From contig NZ_JBAJEY010000001.1 in NCBI RefSeq assembly GCF_039822285.1, positions 124,001-188,000 of the forward strand: 64,000 nt of DNA, written 5' to 3'. Of this stretch, positions 34,991 to 43,450 are shown in pieces. The DNA comes from Thiofaba sp039822285 (lineage in GTDB: Bacteria > Pseudomonadota > Gammaproteobacteria > Halothiobacillales > Halothiobacillaceae). A program made the position numbers and the translations under genes. Every line of letters starts with the position of its first letter. The first letter of the stretch is position 1. Under the pieces are notes generated by a model. It searched no databases and had not been told where the DNA came from. It worked only from the letters and a program-made list of their open reading frames with translations.

Positions 34991-35545
34991 TCAGTTCTCG
35001 TCATCCCACCACGGCCCATAGCCTGGGCCCATGAAGCCGTAGCCGCCCCACCCCGGTCCTCCCATCATGCCCGGCCCCATCATGCCACGGCCCAGGCCAG
35101 CCCCTTGCCTGCGCTGGGCTCTCCACAGCGTGCGTTGTTCGTCCGTCAGCAGGTCGAACATTTTGTTGTGTGCTTGGAGGCGGGCCTCGATCCTTTGCTT
35201 GCGGAGGGCGTAGATGCGGTCGTAGGCGTCACGCACGGCCTTAGGGTCTGGCTTGTCGGCTTCGTAGATCTCCTCGAGCTTGCCGTATTCGTCGTACAGC
35301 TTCTCCCGCAGCGCCATTTCCTGCTTGAACTGCTCGCGCTGGATCTCGCGCATCTTGGCGCGCTGCTCGTTGCTCAGTTCGATGCCCGTCGCGGCACCGG
35401 GGCCGTAGCCGCGCATCATGCCCGGGCCGCCCATCATGGGGCCGTACCCGCCCGGGCCAGGCTGAGGGTCAGCGGATACCGGGGTGACTGCAAACAGGGC
35501 GGAGGCCAGCCCGAGGGCCAGCAGGTTCTTGCGGGGGTTGTTCAT
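34991..35545 (-). CDS. Spy/CpxP-like periplasmic protein, Gly/Met-rich (LTXXQ or metal-sensor type)
   Basis: This predicted periplasmic protein of 184 residues has a signal peptide (MNNPRKNLLALGLASALFAVTPVSA). The central helical region (about 60-145) has LSNEQRAKMREIQREQFKQEMALREKLYDE and LLTDEQRTLWRAQRR, the two-helix LTxxQ-like repeats of Spy/CpxP/ZraP proteins. It is flanked by flexible Gly/Met/Pro-rich ends (GPMMGGPGMMRG, GRGMMGPGMMGG). Relatives are envelope chaperones or zinc-binding sensors, and the methionines could bind soft metals. The ATG at 35545 has a strong GGAGGTGG ribosome-binding site. It converges with the antiporter gene. Confidence 0.85.
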   Translation of the reverse strand: MNNPRKNLLALGLASALFAVTPVSADPQPGPGGYGPMMGGPGMMRGYGPGAATGIELSNEQRAKMREIQREQFKQEMALREKLYDEYGKLEEIYEADKPDPKAVRDAYDRIYALRKQRIEARLQAHNKMFDLLTDEQRTLWRAQRRQGAGLGRGMMGPGMMGGPGWGGYGFMGPGYGPWWDDEN

Positions 35546-35663
35546 GGCTTCCACCTCCAACGGGGTTGGTTTGTGAAGCGCGCCGGAGTTCCGGTGCGTG
35601 GAATGAACATAGCCCCGTTTCCGGAAAGTGGGGCGATGAGTGTGCAGACTTGTCCCCGATGTC

Positions 35664-36440
35664 TCAGGGAGAACCTTCCGCCAGCTCGACCTTCACCCAC
35701 ACCTCGCTGGACTGGCTGCGGGTGCTGGCGCTCCAACCCGAACTGCGCGCTTCCTGGCTCTCCAGCCCTCCCAGTGGCACCCACTGACCGAGCGGTACCA
35801 CGACCTCGGTGGCGAGCCGCTGAACATCGAGGGTACGTGGCTGGTGAGGGTCGGGATGAGCCTCCTCCGGCTCGATGGCGAGCAGGACCTGCTGGCCCTG
35901 CAAACGCGGTACGACGCGCAGCCAGCGGCCGGTGGCACGGGTGGTGGTGGCCGGTACCACGGCATAGCCGCCGGGGTAGGGGACGACCACCGGTTCCGTG
36001 CGCGAGGTCTCCTCCCCGACCCTGAGCATGGCGGGCATGCCTTCGAGCACGCGGATCTGCTGCGTTGCCCCGCGGCCCGTGCTCAGTTCGCGCGCCCCTG
36101 CGCTGCCCTGGATGGTCGTCCCGCCCGGGCCGGCCTGGATGCGCCCACCGGCCGAGGTGCCTTCGCGCAGGTCGTCCATGCTGCTGCGCACGCTGATGAG
36201 CAGGTTGCGCGGGGCGCGGTCGAGCTCGCCCAGCAGGCGCTGGATGGTCTGGAGCGTGGCTGGCGAGCTGCGCACGATCAGGGTGCCGCCCTGACCGCTG
36301 ATGGCATCCTCGGGGCCGAGCAGGGGCTGGAGGAGCGGGATGATCTCCTCGGCCGGGCGGTTGTGCAGGGGGAGGACTTCCACGCTGGCCGCCGCGGCCA
36401 GGGTGGGCAGGAGGAGGCAGAGGATAAGTAGCCGACGCAT
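35664..36440 (-). CDS. secretin N-domain-like periplasmic protein
   Basis: A signal peptide is predicted (MRRLLILCLLLPTLAAAA), then residues about 19-86 resemble the N-terminal NolW/secretin short domain (VEVLPLHNRPAEEIIPLLQPLLGPE, GGTLIVRSSPATLQTIQRLLGELDRAP). The rest (about 90-258) is beta-rich with no secretin pore domain recognised. At 258 residues it is too short for a full secretin, and no type II secretion or pilus genes are nearby. It may be a pilotin-like accessory or a degenerate fragment. The long open frame in the opposite sense is an artefact. Confidence 0.7.
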   Translation of the reverse strand: MRRLLILCLLLPTLAAAASVEVLPLHNRPAEEIIPLLQPLLGPEDAISGQGGTLIVRSSPATLQTIQRLLGELDRAPRNLLISVRSSMDDLREGTSAGGRIQAGPGGTTIQGSAGARELSTGRGATQQIRVLEGMPAMLRVGEETSRTEPVVVPYPGGYAVVPATTTRATGRWLRVVPRLQGQQVLLAIEPEEAHPDPHQPRTLDVQRLATEVVVPLGQWVPLGGLESQEARSSGWSASTRSQSSEVWVKVELAEGSP

Positions 36441-36523
36441 GTGAGGCCCCCTGGGTAGGATGAGGATGGGGTGGTCCAAGCTTATCCCCTGCGCTGAAGG
36501 ATGGGTATGGCGCGGGCATTGAA

Positions 36524-36595
36524 TGTAGGAGGCCCGCCCTCGGGCCGATCACACCTGTATGCGTGCCGGGTCGCGGCGGGGTCGCCGCTCCTACA
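36524..36595. repeat. REPIN-like doublet between rluA and the secretin-like gene
   Basis: A forward arm TGTAGGAGGCCCGCCCTCGG then GCCGAT (36524-36549) and a reverse arm GTCGCCGCTCCTACA-type (36571-36595) lie about 20 bases apart. They occupy most of the 165-base gap between the two leftward genes. Confidence 0.78.
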
Positions 36596-36605
36596 CCCCC
36601 ATGCT

Positions 36606-37253
36606 TCAAAATGGCACCGGGCTCTCCACGACCATGGCCTCGCCACGGCGTGGGTGGGCAAAGCCCAGACGGGCGGCGTGCAGGAGCAGGCGCGGGGCCG
36701 CGGCCTGGATCTCGGGCGGGGCGTAGAGGGTGTCGCCCAGGATCGGGTGGCCGAGGTGCAGCATGTGCACGCGCAGCTGGTGCGAGCGGCCGGTGACGGG
36801 GTGGAGCGCCACGCGGGTGTGGGGGCCTTCCTGGCCGATCACCTCCCAATGGGTGAGGGACGGCCGGCCGGTGGGGGTGACGAGGTGGCGCGGCGCGCGG
36901 GCACGGTCGGGGCCGAGCGGGGCGTCGACCGTGCCGCTTGGCCGGTGCAGGTGGCCATGCACCACGGCGATGTAGGTCTTTTCCGTTTCCCGCTCCTGGA
37001 ACTGGATCGACAGGGCGCGGTGGGAGGCGGCGTTGAGGGCGATCAGCAGCAGGCCGGAGGTGTCCCAGTCCAGGCGGTGGACGATGCGCGCCTGGGGCCA
37101 TTCACGCTGGATGCGGGTGATGAGGCTGTCATCCTTGCCCGGCCCGACGCCGGGCTGGGTGAGCATGCGGGTGGGCTTGTCCACCACCAGCAGGTCCTCG
37201 TCCTCATACAGCACGCCATAGCCGGGGAGGGGGATGGCTGGGTCGGTGATCAT
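36606..37253 (-). CDS. rluA: RluA-family pseudouridine synthase
   Basis: This enzyme of 215 residues makes pseudouridine in rRNA or tRNA; the short form matches RluA (23S rRNA position 746 and tRNA position 32). The catalytic aspartate lies in the motif HRLDWDTSGLLLIA. Further family segments are DLLVVDKPTRMLTQPG, GRSHQLRVHM and HPILGDTLYA. It lacks an S4 domain, as RluA does. It overlaps the glnD stop by 4 bp. Confidence 0.93.
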   Translation of the reverse strand: MITDPAIPLPGYGVLYEDEDLLVVDKPTRMLTQPGVGPGKDDSLITRIQREWPQARIVHRLDWDTSGLLLIALNAASHRALSIQFQERETEKTYIAVVHGHLHRPSGTVDAPLGPDRARAPRHLVTPTGRPSLTHWEVIGQEGPHTRVALHPVTGRSHQLRVHMLHLGHPILGDTLYAPPEIQAAAPRLLLHAARLGFAHPRRGEAMVVESPVPF

Positions 37254-39829
37254 CCGCCTCGCCCTTCATCCAGGGCCGCGCGCAGGCGGCGCTCCAGATC
37301 GTCGCGTTGCGCCCCATCCAGGGGCTGGTGGTCGCGGGTGGACACGAACAGGGTGTCGAGCGCCCGCTCGCCGAGGGTGTTAATCACCGCGCCGCGCAGG
37401 CGCAGGCCGGACTCCGCCAGCGCGAGCCCCACGCGCGCCAGCAGCCCCGGCCGGTCCCCGGTTTCAAGCTGCACGCGGGTGCAATGACCGCCGCAGGCCG
37501 GATCCATGATGATCACGGTGGGCACGTCGAAGTGGCGCAGGTGGGGTGAAGGGCGACGGGTGCCGAGGCGCAGCGGGGTATCCTCGGGCAGGGATAGGGC
37601 GGCCTTGATCTGGCGGATCAGTTCAAGCTGGGTCCATTCGTCATTCAGGGGCTGGCCCTGCCCGTCGAGGAAGAGGATGTCCTCCAGCGCATGGCCGTCC
37701 GTGCTGCTGGTGATGTGGGCCGCCTGGATGTCGAGCCCCATTCTGTCCAGGGTGGCGGCAATGCGGGCGAAGATGTTGGCGGCATCGGGGGTGTAGACGA
37801 ACAGCTCGGTGGCCTGGCGCTCCCGATCCTGGCGCAGGACGACCACCGGACGCTCGGGGTCGCGCAGGACGGCGCGGGTCTGCCAGGCCAGGCTGGCCGC
37901 GTCGAAACGGGCAAGATGGCCCGGTGGCAGGGTGGCCCACAGGCGCTCCGCGGCCTGAGTGTTGACCGGGGCATCTTCCGCCAGCAGGGCGAAGGTGCGC
38001 GTGCGCAGCTCGGCCAGGTCGAGGGCCGCTTGTTCGGCCTCCAGGAAGGCACGGGTCTTGCGGTACAGGGCGCGTAGCAGGGCGGCCCGCCACTCGGTCC
38101 ACAGGGTGGGGTTGGTGGCACGGATGTCGGCCACAGTCAAAAGGTAGAGGGCGTCCAGATGCCGCCGATCGCCAACCCGGGCGGCAAATTCGCGGATGAC
38201 GTCCGCATCCTCGATGTCGCGCCGCTGGGCGGTGAAGGAGAGGGCCAGATGCTCGCGCACCAGCCAGGCGACCAGTTCGGTGTCCTCCTTGGGCAGGCAG
38301 TGCAGGGTGCAGAACTCGCGCGCATCCTCCGCCCCCAAAAGCTCGTGGTCGCCGCCGCGGCCCTTGGCGATGTCGTGGAACAGCGCGGCCAGCAGCAAAA
38401 CTTCAGGCTGGTCGAAGGCAAGGAAGAGCTCGTGCGCCAGCGGATTCTCCTCCCGGTACTCGGGCACGGCGAAGCGACGCAGGTTACGGATGACGAACAG
38501 GGTGTGCTCGTCCACCGTGTAGAGGTGGAACAGGTCGAACTGCATGCGCCCCACGATCTGCTCGAAGGCGGGGAGGTAGGCTGCGAGCAGGCCGAGGCGG
38601 TTCATCCGCCGCAGGGCCTCGGTGACCCCCTGCGGCTGGCGCAGGATGGCGATGAACAGCTCGCGCGCCTGCGGGTTGCTGCGCATCTCCTGGCGCATGA
38701 GCATCACGTGGCTGCGCAGCTGGCGGAGCGTGCTGGCGCGGATGCCCTGAATCTCAGGGTGCTGCTGCATGAGCAGGAAGATCTCGAGCATCGCCCAGGG
38801 GGCCATGAGGAAGATCTGCGCATGGCGGGTTTCGATCAGGCCCTCGCGCACATTGAAGCGCGGGTTGAGGGGCCGAGCCTCGCCCTGGGGCGGGAACAGG
38901 CGTTCCTCGAATTGCTGCACGACCAGATCGTTGAGCCGCTCGATGCTCATCACCGCACGGAAGTAGCGCTGCATGAAGGCCTCGACCCCGGTGTTGCCGT
39001 CTGCGGTCGCATGCCCGAACTCGGCGGCCAAGGCCTTCTGGTGGATCAACAGCAGGCGATCCTCGTGCCGGCCGGTGAGCAGGTGCAGCGCATAGCGTAC
39101 CCGGGAGAGAAAATCGATGTCGCGCCCCAGGTCGTCGGCCTCGCCACGGGTCAACAGGCCGTGCTCCACCAGAGATGCCATGTCGTCCTGCCCGAGGATG
39201 CGGCAGGCCAGCCAGCGCAGCATGTGCCAGTCGCGCAGGCCGCCCGGGCTCTCCTTTACGTTGGGTTCGATCTTGTAGCCGGAATGGTCGTAACGCTGGT
39301 GGCGTGCGGTCTGTTCGGCCTTTTTGGCGAGAAAGAATTCGCGCGCGGGCCAGAACAAGGGTGCCTGCATGCCCTGGCGCAGCCTGTCCCACAGGGCCGT
39401 CTTGCCGCTCAGAAGGCGCGACTCGAACAGGTTGGTGGCCACCGACAGATCTTCCGCCGCGAGCGCGAGGCACTCATCCAGCGTCCGCGTGCTGTGGCCC
39501 AGGTTGAAGCCGATGTCCCACAGGGCGCTGATGAAACGCTCGACCTGCGGGCTCCATCCATCGGCCTGCGCGTTGTCGAGCAGCACCAGCACGTCGATGT
39601 CCGAGTGCGGGAACAGCTCGCCGCGCCCGTAGCCGCCGACCGCGAGCAGGGCCGCTGGGGCCTCGGCCAGGCCCGCTGCCTGCCAGGCGGCATGGAGCAC
39701 GGCATCGACCCGCTCCACGCGGCGGGCGAACAAGGTCTCCAGGGCGACCCCTTCGCGCAGGCGGGCCGGTTCCTCCGCGCTCCACTGGGCGAGGGCGGCG
39801 CAGGACTGCTCAAGCGGGGAAGGGGGCAT
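37250..39829 (-). CDS. glnD: bifunctional uridylyltransferase/uridylyl-removing enzyme GlnD
   Basis: GlnD senses glutamine and adds or removes UMP on PII proteins to control nitrogen assimilation. Domains in order are the nucleotidyltransferase GGYGRGELFPHSDIDV (65-80, with D77 and D79 as metal ligands), an HD hydrolase domain with LFHDIAKGRGGDHELLGA (about residue 480), and two C-terminal ACT domains for glutamine binding (about 690 to the end). At 859 residues it has the usual length. It follows map by 9 bp and overlaps rluA by 4 bp. Confidence 0.97.
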   Translation of the reverse strand: MPPSPLEQSCAALAQWSAEEPARLREGVALETLFARRVERVDAVLHAAWQAAGLAEAPAALLAVGGYGRGELFPHSDIDVLVLLDNAQADGWSPQVERFISALWDIGFNLGHSTRTLDECLALAAEDLSVATNLFESRLLSGKTALWDRLRQGMQAPLFWPAREFFLAKKAEQTARHQRYDHSGYKIEPNVKESPGGLRDWHMLRWLACRILGQDDMASLVEHGLLTRGEADDLGRDIDFLSRVRYALHLLTGRHEDRLLLIHQKALAAEFGHATADGNTGVEAFMQRYFRAVMSIERLNDLVVQQFEERLFPPQGEARPLNPRFNVREGLIETRHAQIFLMAPWAMLEIFLLMQQHPEIQGIRASTLRQLRSHVMLMRQEMRSNPQARELFIAILRQPQGVTEALRRMNRLGLLAAYLPAFEQIVGRMQFDLFHLYTVDEHTLFVIRNLRRFAVPEYREENPLAHELFLAFDQPEVLLLAALFHDIAKGRGGDHELLGAEDAREFCTLHCLPKEDTELVAWLVREHLALSFTAQRRDIEDADVIREFAARVGDRRHLDALYLLTVADIRATNPTLWTEWRAALLRALYRKTRAFLEAEQAALDLAELRTRTFALLAEDAPVNTQAAERLWATLPPGHLARFDAASLAWQTRAVLRDPERPVVVLRQDRERQATELFVYTPDAANIFARIAATLDRMGLDIQAAHITSSTDGHALEDILFLDGQGQPLNDEWTQLELIRQIKAALSLPEDTPLRLGTRRPSPHLRHFDVPTVIIMDPACGGHCTRVQLETGDRPGLLARVGLALAESGLRLRGAVINTLGERALDTLFVSTRDHQPLDGAQRDDLERRLRAALDEGRGG

Positions 39830-39838
39830 GGCCGCGCG

Positions 39839-40606
39839 TCAGGCAGGGGTGTTGGGGGAGAGGGTGAGGATCTCCACCCCCGTGTCGGTCACCAACACGG
39901 TGTGCTCCCACTGGGCGGAGAGGGAGTGGTCCTTGGTGACCACCGTCCAGCCGTCGTTGAGCAGTTTCACCTGGCGCTTGCCTGCGTTGATCATCGGCTC
40001 GATGGTGAAGGTCATGCCGGGTTCGAGCACCACGCCTTCGCCTGGGGTGCCGTAGTGCAGCACCTGCGGTTCCTCGTGGAAGGCCTTGCCGATGCCGTGG
40101 CCGCAGTATTCGCGCACCACGGAGAAGCCGTTCTTCTCGGCGTGCTGCTGGATTTTGTGGCCGATGGTGCCGAGATCCACACCGGGCCGCACCGTCTCAA
40201 TGCCGATCTCCAGGCACTCCTTGGTCACCCGGATCAGGCGCTTGGCCAGCACCGAGACCTCGCCGATCTCGTACATGCGGCTGGTGTCGCCGAAATAGCC
40301 ATCCTTGATGACGGTCACGTCGATATTGACGATATCGCCCTTCTTCAGCACCTTCTCCCCCGGGATGCCGTGGCAGACCTGGTGGTTGATCGAGGTGCAG
40401 ATGGACTTGGGAAAGCCGTGGTAGCCGAGGGTGGCGGGGATGGTGCCCTGCACGTTGACCATGTAGTCATGCGCCAGACGATCCAGCTCGCCGGTGGTGA
40501 CCCCCGGGACGACATGCGGCGCCAGATAGTCCAGCACCTCGGCCGCCAGGCGGCCGGCGATGCGCATTTTCTCGATGTCTTCCGGGGTCTTGATGATGAT
40601 GCTCAT
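39839..40606 (-). CDS. map: methionine aminopeptidase type I
   Basis: This metallopeptidase removes the initiator methionine from new proteins. At 255 residues it is the short type Ia form without an N-terminal extension. Metal ligands are recognisable in NIDVTVIKDGYFGDTS (two Asp), CGHGIGKAFHEEPQ (His), TFTIEPM (Glu) and QWEHTVLV (Glu). The ATG at 40606 (MSIIIKTPEDIEKM) is used. A longer in-frame reading extends back across the tRNA gene and has no family support. It is first in the map-glnD-rluA unit. Confidence 0.97.
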   Translation of the reverse strand: MSIIIKTPEDIEKMRIAGRLAAEVLDYLAPHVVPGVTTGELDRLAHDYMVNVQGTIPATLGYHGFPKSICTSINHQVCHGIPGEKVLKKGDIVNIDVTVIKDGYFGDTSRMYEIGEVSVLAKRLIRVTKECLEIGIETVRPGVDLGTIGHKIQQHAEKNGFSVVREYCGHGIGKAFHEEPQVLHYGTPGEGVVLEPGMTFTIEPMINAGKRQVKLLNDGWTVVTKDHSLSAQWEHTVLVTDTGVEILTLSPNTPA

Positions 40607-40675
40607 GCGGTGTTTTTGCTTGCCCAGCGGGCGTTCGACAACAAAGCCACGGATTCTACTGCATCCGGGCAAGGC

Positions 40676-40704
40676 TTGACTTTGCCCGGCCCGAAAACCA
40701 TCAT
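40676..40704 (+). promoter_or_regulatory. probable sigma70-type promoter of tRNA-Ser
   Basis: TTGACT at 40676-40681 is followed after 17 bases by CATCAT at 40699-40704, a 4/6 match to TATAAT. That places initiation near 40711, just before the tRNA at 40716. A 9-bp-arm hairpin (40688-40696 with 40704-40712) overlaps the region. This is read by eye only. Confidence 0.4.
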
Positions 40705-40715
40705 TTCGGGCCTTC

Positions 40716-40803
40716 GGAAGCGTGGCCGAGTGGTTTAAGGCAGCGGTCTTGAAAACCGCCGAGTCGAAAGGCTCCGTGAGTTCGAATCTCACCGCTTCCG
40801 CCA
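40716..40803 (+). tRNA. tRNA-Ser (anticodon UGA)
   Basis: The 88-base gene folds as a serine tRNA. The acceptor stem GGAAGCG pairs with CGCTTCC, followed by discriminator G and an encoded CCA (40801-40803). The anticodon stem GCGGT/ACCGC holds loop CTTGAAA, giving anticodon TGA. A long variable arm typical of serine tRNA follows (around 40761-40775), then GTTCGAATC in the T arm. A run of T residues directly after the CCA (40805-40810) may end the transcript. Confidence 0.97.
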
Positions 40804-40809
40804 GTTTTT

Positions 40810-41631
40810 TCAACCTTTAAGGTTGCCCCTTCCTCCCATGGTGCCCGTCCGCATCATGCGGGTATCCGGCACTACCCAGCGCCCTTGTTCATCCTCGATC
40901 AGCCGCATGGCCATGCCGTAGGTCTGCTGCAGGGCCTTGGGGGTGATCACCTCATCGACCGAACCCGCGCGCCATCCCCCCTCCCCATCCAGCAGCAGGG
41001 CGTGAGAGCAGAAGCGCAGGGCAAGGTTCGCATCGTGCAGGCTCAGAAGGATGCCTCGTCCCGCCTCACACAGGCCGCGCAGCTGATGCAGCATGCACCA
41101 CTGCCATTGCAGGTCCAGGTGGTTGAGCGGCTCGTCCAGAAGCAGCAGCTGGGGGTTTTGAGTCAGCAGGGTGGCCAGGCCAAGACGGCGCTGCTCGCCG
41201 CCGGACAGGCTCTGCACCGCGCGCTGCTCGAAGCCCGCGAGGCCGCAGTCGTTCAGGGCCTGGCGCGCGATGCGCACATCCTCTTCGCCCTCGTTCGACC
41301 AGCGCCCAATGTGTGGATGGCGCCCGACGAGTGCGGCCTCCAGCACCGTTTCCTCGAAGCCCTGGCTTGCATCCTGGGTGAGCAGGCCGAGGCACTGCGC
41401 CCGCTCCCGGGCGCGCCACGCATGAAGATCGCGGTCCAAAAGCCGGATGCTCCCCACCTCGATCGGCCGGATGCCGGCTAAGGTGTGCAGCAGGGTTGTC
41501 TTGCCCGCGCCGTTGCGACCCAGCAGGGCCCAGCATTCGCCCGCCTTGAGCTCCATGTCCAGGCCGTTGAGCAAGCGACGCTGGCCCTGCGACACGCCAA
41601 GCCCCTCGACCGTGATCAGGGGACGGTTCAT
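40810..41631 (-). CDS. btuD: vitamin B12 ABC transporter ATP-binding protein
   Basis: This FecCD-type importer ATPase has 273 residues. Walker A is GRNGAGKTT, the signature is LSGGEQRR, Walker B is LLLLDEPLNHLD, and the switch histidine follows in LSLHDANLAL. It forms the cytoplasmic motor of the permease encoded just upstream, whose gene overlaps it by 4 bp. Position at the end of a B12 locus supports corrinoid import. Iron-siderophore systems are related, so substrate assignment rests on the neighbours. The larger open frame upstream overlaps btuC and is not used. Confidence 0.92.
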   Translation of the reverse strand: MNRPLITVEGLGVSQGQRRLLNGLDMELKAGECWALLGRNGAGKTTLLHTLAGIRPIEVGSIRLLDRDLHAWRARERAQCLGLLTQDASQGFEETVLEAALVGRHPHIGRWSNEGEEDVRIARQALNDCGLAGFEQRAVQSLSGGEQRRLGLATLLTQNPQLLLLDEPLNHLDLQWQWCMLHQLRGLCEAGRGILLSLHDANLALRFCSHALLLDGEGGWRAGSVDEVITPKALQQTYGMAMRLIEDEQGRWVVPDTRMMRTGTMGGRGNLKG

Positions 41632-42593
41632 CGCCGGGCCTCGCGGTAGAGCAGCACAAGGAACAGCGGGGCGCCGATGAGGGCGAGCAGGGCCCCGGCG
41701 GGGAGTTGTTGCGGGGCGATGAGGGTGCGTGCCAGAAGGTCGGCCAGCATGACCAGGCTGCCGCCAAGCAGGATGGCGCCGGGCAGGACGAGGCGGTGGT
41801 CCGCGCCGACCAGCAGGCGTGCGAGGTGCGGGGCGAGCAGGCCGACAAAGCCGATGCTGCCGGCGGTGATGACGGCAAGTGCGGTCGCCGTGGCGGCGAT
41901 CAGGTAGGCCCCCCAGCGAAGCCACGGCACGGCAACGCCGAGCGCGAGGGCACTGGCCTCGCCGCGGGTGAGGATGTTCAGGTCGCGCGCCCAGGGAAGG
42001 ATAAGCAGGGTCAGGGCCACAAGACCGAGCAGGGCGAACCACGGGGCTGGGGCGCTGGCAAGATCGCCCATCAGCCAGAACAGCATCCCGCGCAGGGCGG
42101 TCTCCGGGGCCAGGGCCAGGAGCAGGGTGATCAGCGCGCCGAGGGCGGCGGCCAGCACCACCCCGGTCAGGAGCAGGCGATGGCGGGTCCACGCCCCCTC
42201 GCCGTGGGCCAGGGCGATGACTGCAAGCAGGGCGGCCAGGGCGCCGAGCGAGGAGGAGAGATGCTGCAGCCAGAGCGGCAGGCCGAACAGGATGGCCAGC
42301 AGGGCACCGGTCGCCGCCCCGCCGGAGATGCCGAGGATGTAAGGGTCGGCCAGCGGGTTGCGGGTCAGCACCTGGATCAGCGCGCCGGCGAGCGCCAGCA
42401 AGCCTCCCGCGGCAAAGGCTGCCAGCACGCGCGGCAGGCGCAGCTCGAGCAGGATGGCCTGCGCCAGCGGCCCTTGCGGTGCACCGGGCCAGACCAGCCC
42501 GCTGCTGCCGAACAGCAGATTGGCGAGCAGGATCAAGCCTGCGGCCAGGGCCAGCAGGACGAGCACGACAACACGCCAGCGCAGGCGATTCAT
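41628..42593 (-). CDS. btuC: vitamin B12 ABC transporter permease (FecCD family)
   Basis: This inner-membrane permease of 321 residues has about ten helices, starting MNRLRWRVVVLVLLALAAGL. FecCD signatures include LRLPRVLAAFAAGGLLALAGALIQ, NPLADPYILGISGGAATGA, and AGSIGFVGLLAPHLARLLVG, the loop that contacts the ATPase. It overlaps btuF by 4 bp and btuD by 4 bp. Together with btuF and btuD it makes a complete BtuCDF-like importer. Confidence 0.93.
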   Translation of the reverse strand: MNRLRWRVVVLVLLALAAGLILLANLLFGSSGLVWPGAPQGPLAQAILLELRLPRVLAAFAAGGLLALAGALIQVLTRNPLADPYILGISGGAATGALLAILFGLPLWLQHLSSSLGALAALLAVIALAHGEGAWTRHRLLLTGVVLAAALGALITLLLALAPETALRGMLFWLMGDLASAPAPWFALLGLVALTLLILPWARDLNILTRGEASALALGVAVPWLRWGAYLIAATATALAVITAGSIGFVGLLAPHLARLLVGADHRLVLPGAILLGGSLVMLADLLARTLIAPQQLPAGALLALIGAPLFLVLLYREARR

Positions 42594-43450
42594 GGCTGCG
42601 CCTGCCTCTGCCGGTCGGCCGCCGCGCACAGGGCGCGGATGCCCTCGATCAGGCGGGGGCCGGGGCGCATCAGCACGTCGGGCGGCAGGACGATCAGGGC
42701 GTCGTGCTGCACCGCGGGCAGGTCCTTCCAGCGCCGCCAGCGGTCGAAGTCGCGCGCGGGCGGGGAGGTGAGGAGCAGCTCCGGGCGGGCGCGCAGGACG
42801 GCCTCCTCGCTCCAGGTGGGGGTCTCCCCCATGGCGGGTCCGACGATGTTGCGGATGCCGCAACGGGCCATGGCCTGGCCGATGAAATGCGCATCGCTGA
42901 CGGTGATCAGCGGCTTGGGCCAGATCTCGTAGAAGCCGGTGAGCTTGCGCACCTGGGCATGTTGTGCGGTGAGCTCGTCCAGCTCCCGCTCGAAGGCCGT
43001 GGCGGTCTGTTCGGCCGCCGGCGCCTGCCCAGTCAGCTGGCCGAGGGCACGCAGCTCGCGCGGGATGTCTTCGAGGGCCTGCCCGCGTGTGAGCAGAACC
43101 CTCAACCCAAGGCCGCGCAGGCGTTCGAGCAGGGCGGGCGGGGTGCCACTCTGCCAAGCCACCACCAGGTCGGGGGCAAGGAGCATGAGCCGCTCAAGGT
43201 CCGGACTGTGGTAGGGGCCGATAGAGGGCAGGCTGCGCGCCGCAGGGGGGAAGTCGCTGCGCTCGACCACCCCCACCGGGCTCACGCCGATGGCAAACAG
43301 CATCTCGGTCAGGTGCGGGGCCAGGCTCACCACGCGCCGGGCCGGCTGCTCAAGACAGAGCGGCGTCCCGTCGGCCTGGGGCACGCACACGGGCTGGGCG
43401 GCAGCCGCAGCCATGAGCAGCCCAAGGACGAGCGCAAGCCACGCCCTCAT
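42590..43450 (-). CDS. btuF: vitamin B12-binding periplasmic protein
   Basis: This class III substrate-binding protein has 286 residues and a signal peptide (MRAWLALVLGLLMAAAAAQP). The lobes are RVVSLAPHLTEMLFAIG...LERLMLLAPDLVVAW and GFYEIWPKPLITVSDAHFIGQAM, typical of BtuF. The ATG at 43450 overlaps the cobS stop as ATGA, so this start is preferred to one four codons upstream. It delivers corrinoid to the BtuCD permease. Confidence 0.92.
   Translation of the reverse strand: MRAWLALVLGLLMAAAAAQPVCVPQADGTPLCLEQPARRVVSLAPHLTEMLFAIGVSPVGVVERSDFPPAARSLPSIGPYHSPDLERLMLLAPDLVVAWQSGTPPALLERLRGLGLRVLLTRGQALEDIPRELRALGQLTGQAPAAEQTATAFERELDELTAQHAQVRKLTGFYEIWPKPLITVSDAHFIGQAMARCGIRNIVGPAMGETPTWSEEAVLRARPELLLTSPPARDFDRWRRWKDLPAVQHDALIVLPPDVLMRPGPRLIEGIRALCAAADRQRQAQP

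Noticed and set aside
35542..37101. Minus-strand frame of 519 codons across the secretin-like gene and rluA
   Set aside because: Proline/arginine-rich shadow frame that conflicts with two genes showing signal peptide or catalytic motifs.
38159..40738. Very long plus-strand frame opposite glnD and map
   Set aside because: It spans two conserved genes in antisense and has no recognisable domain.
39839..40813. Extended map start at 40813
   Set aside because: The extension would translate across tRNA-Ser and adds residues absent from the family; the ATG at 40606 fits type I aminopeptidases.
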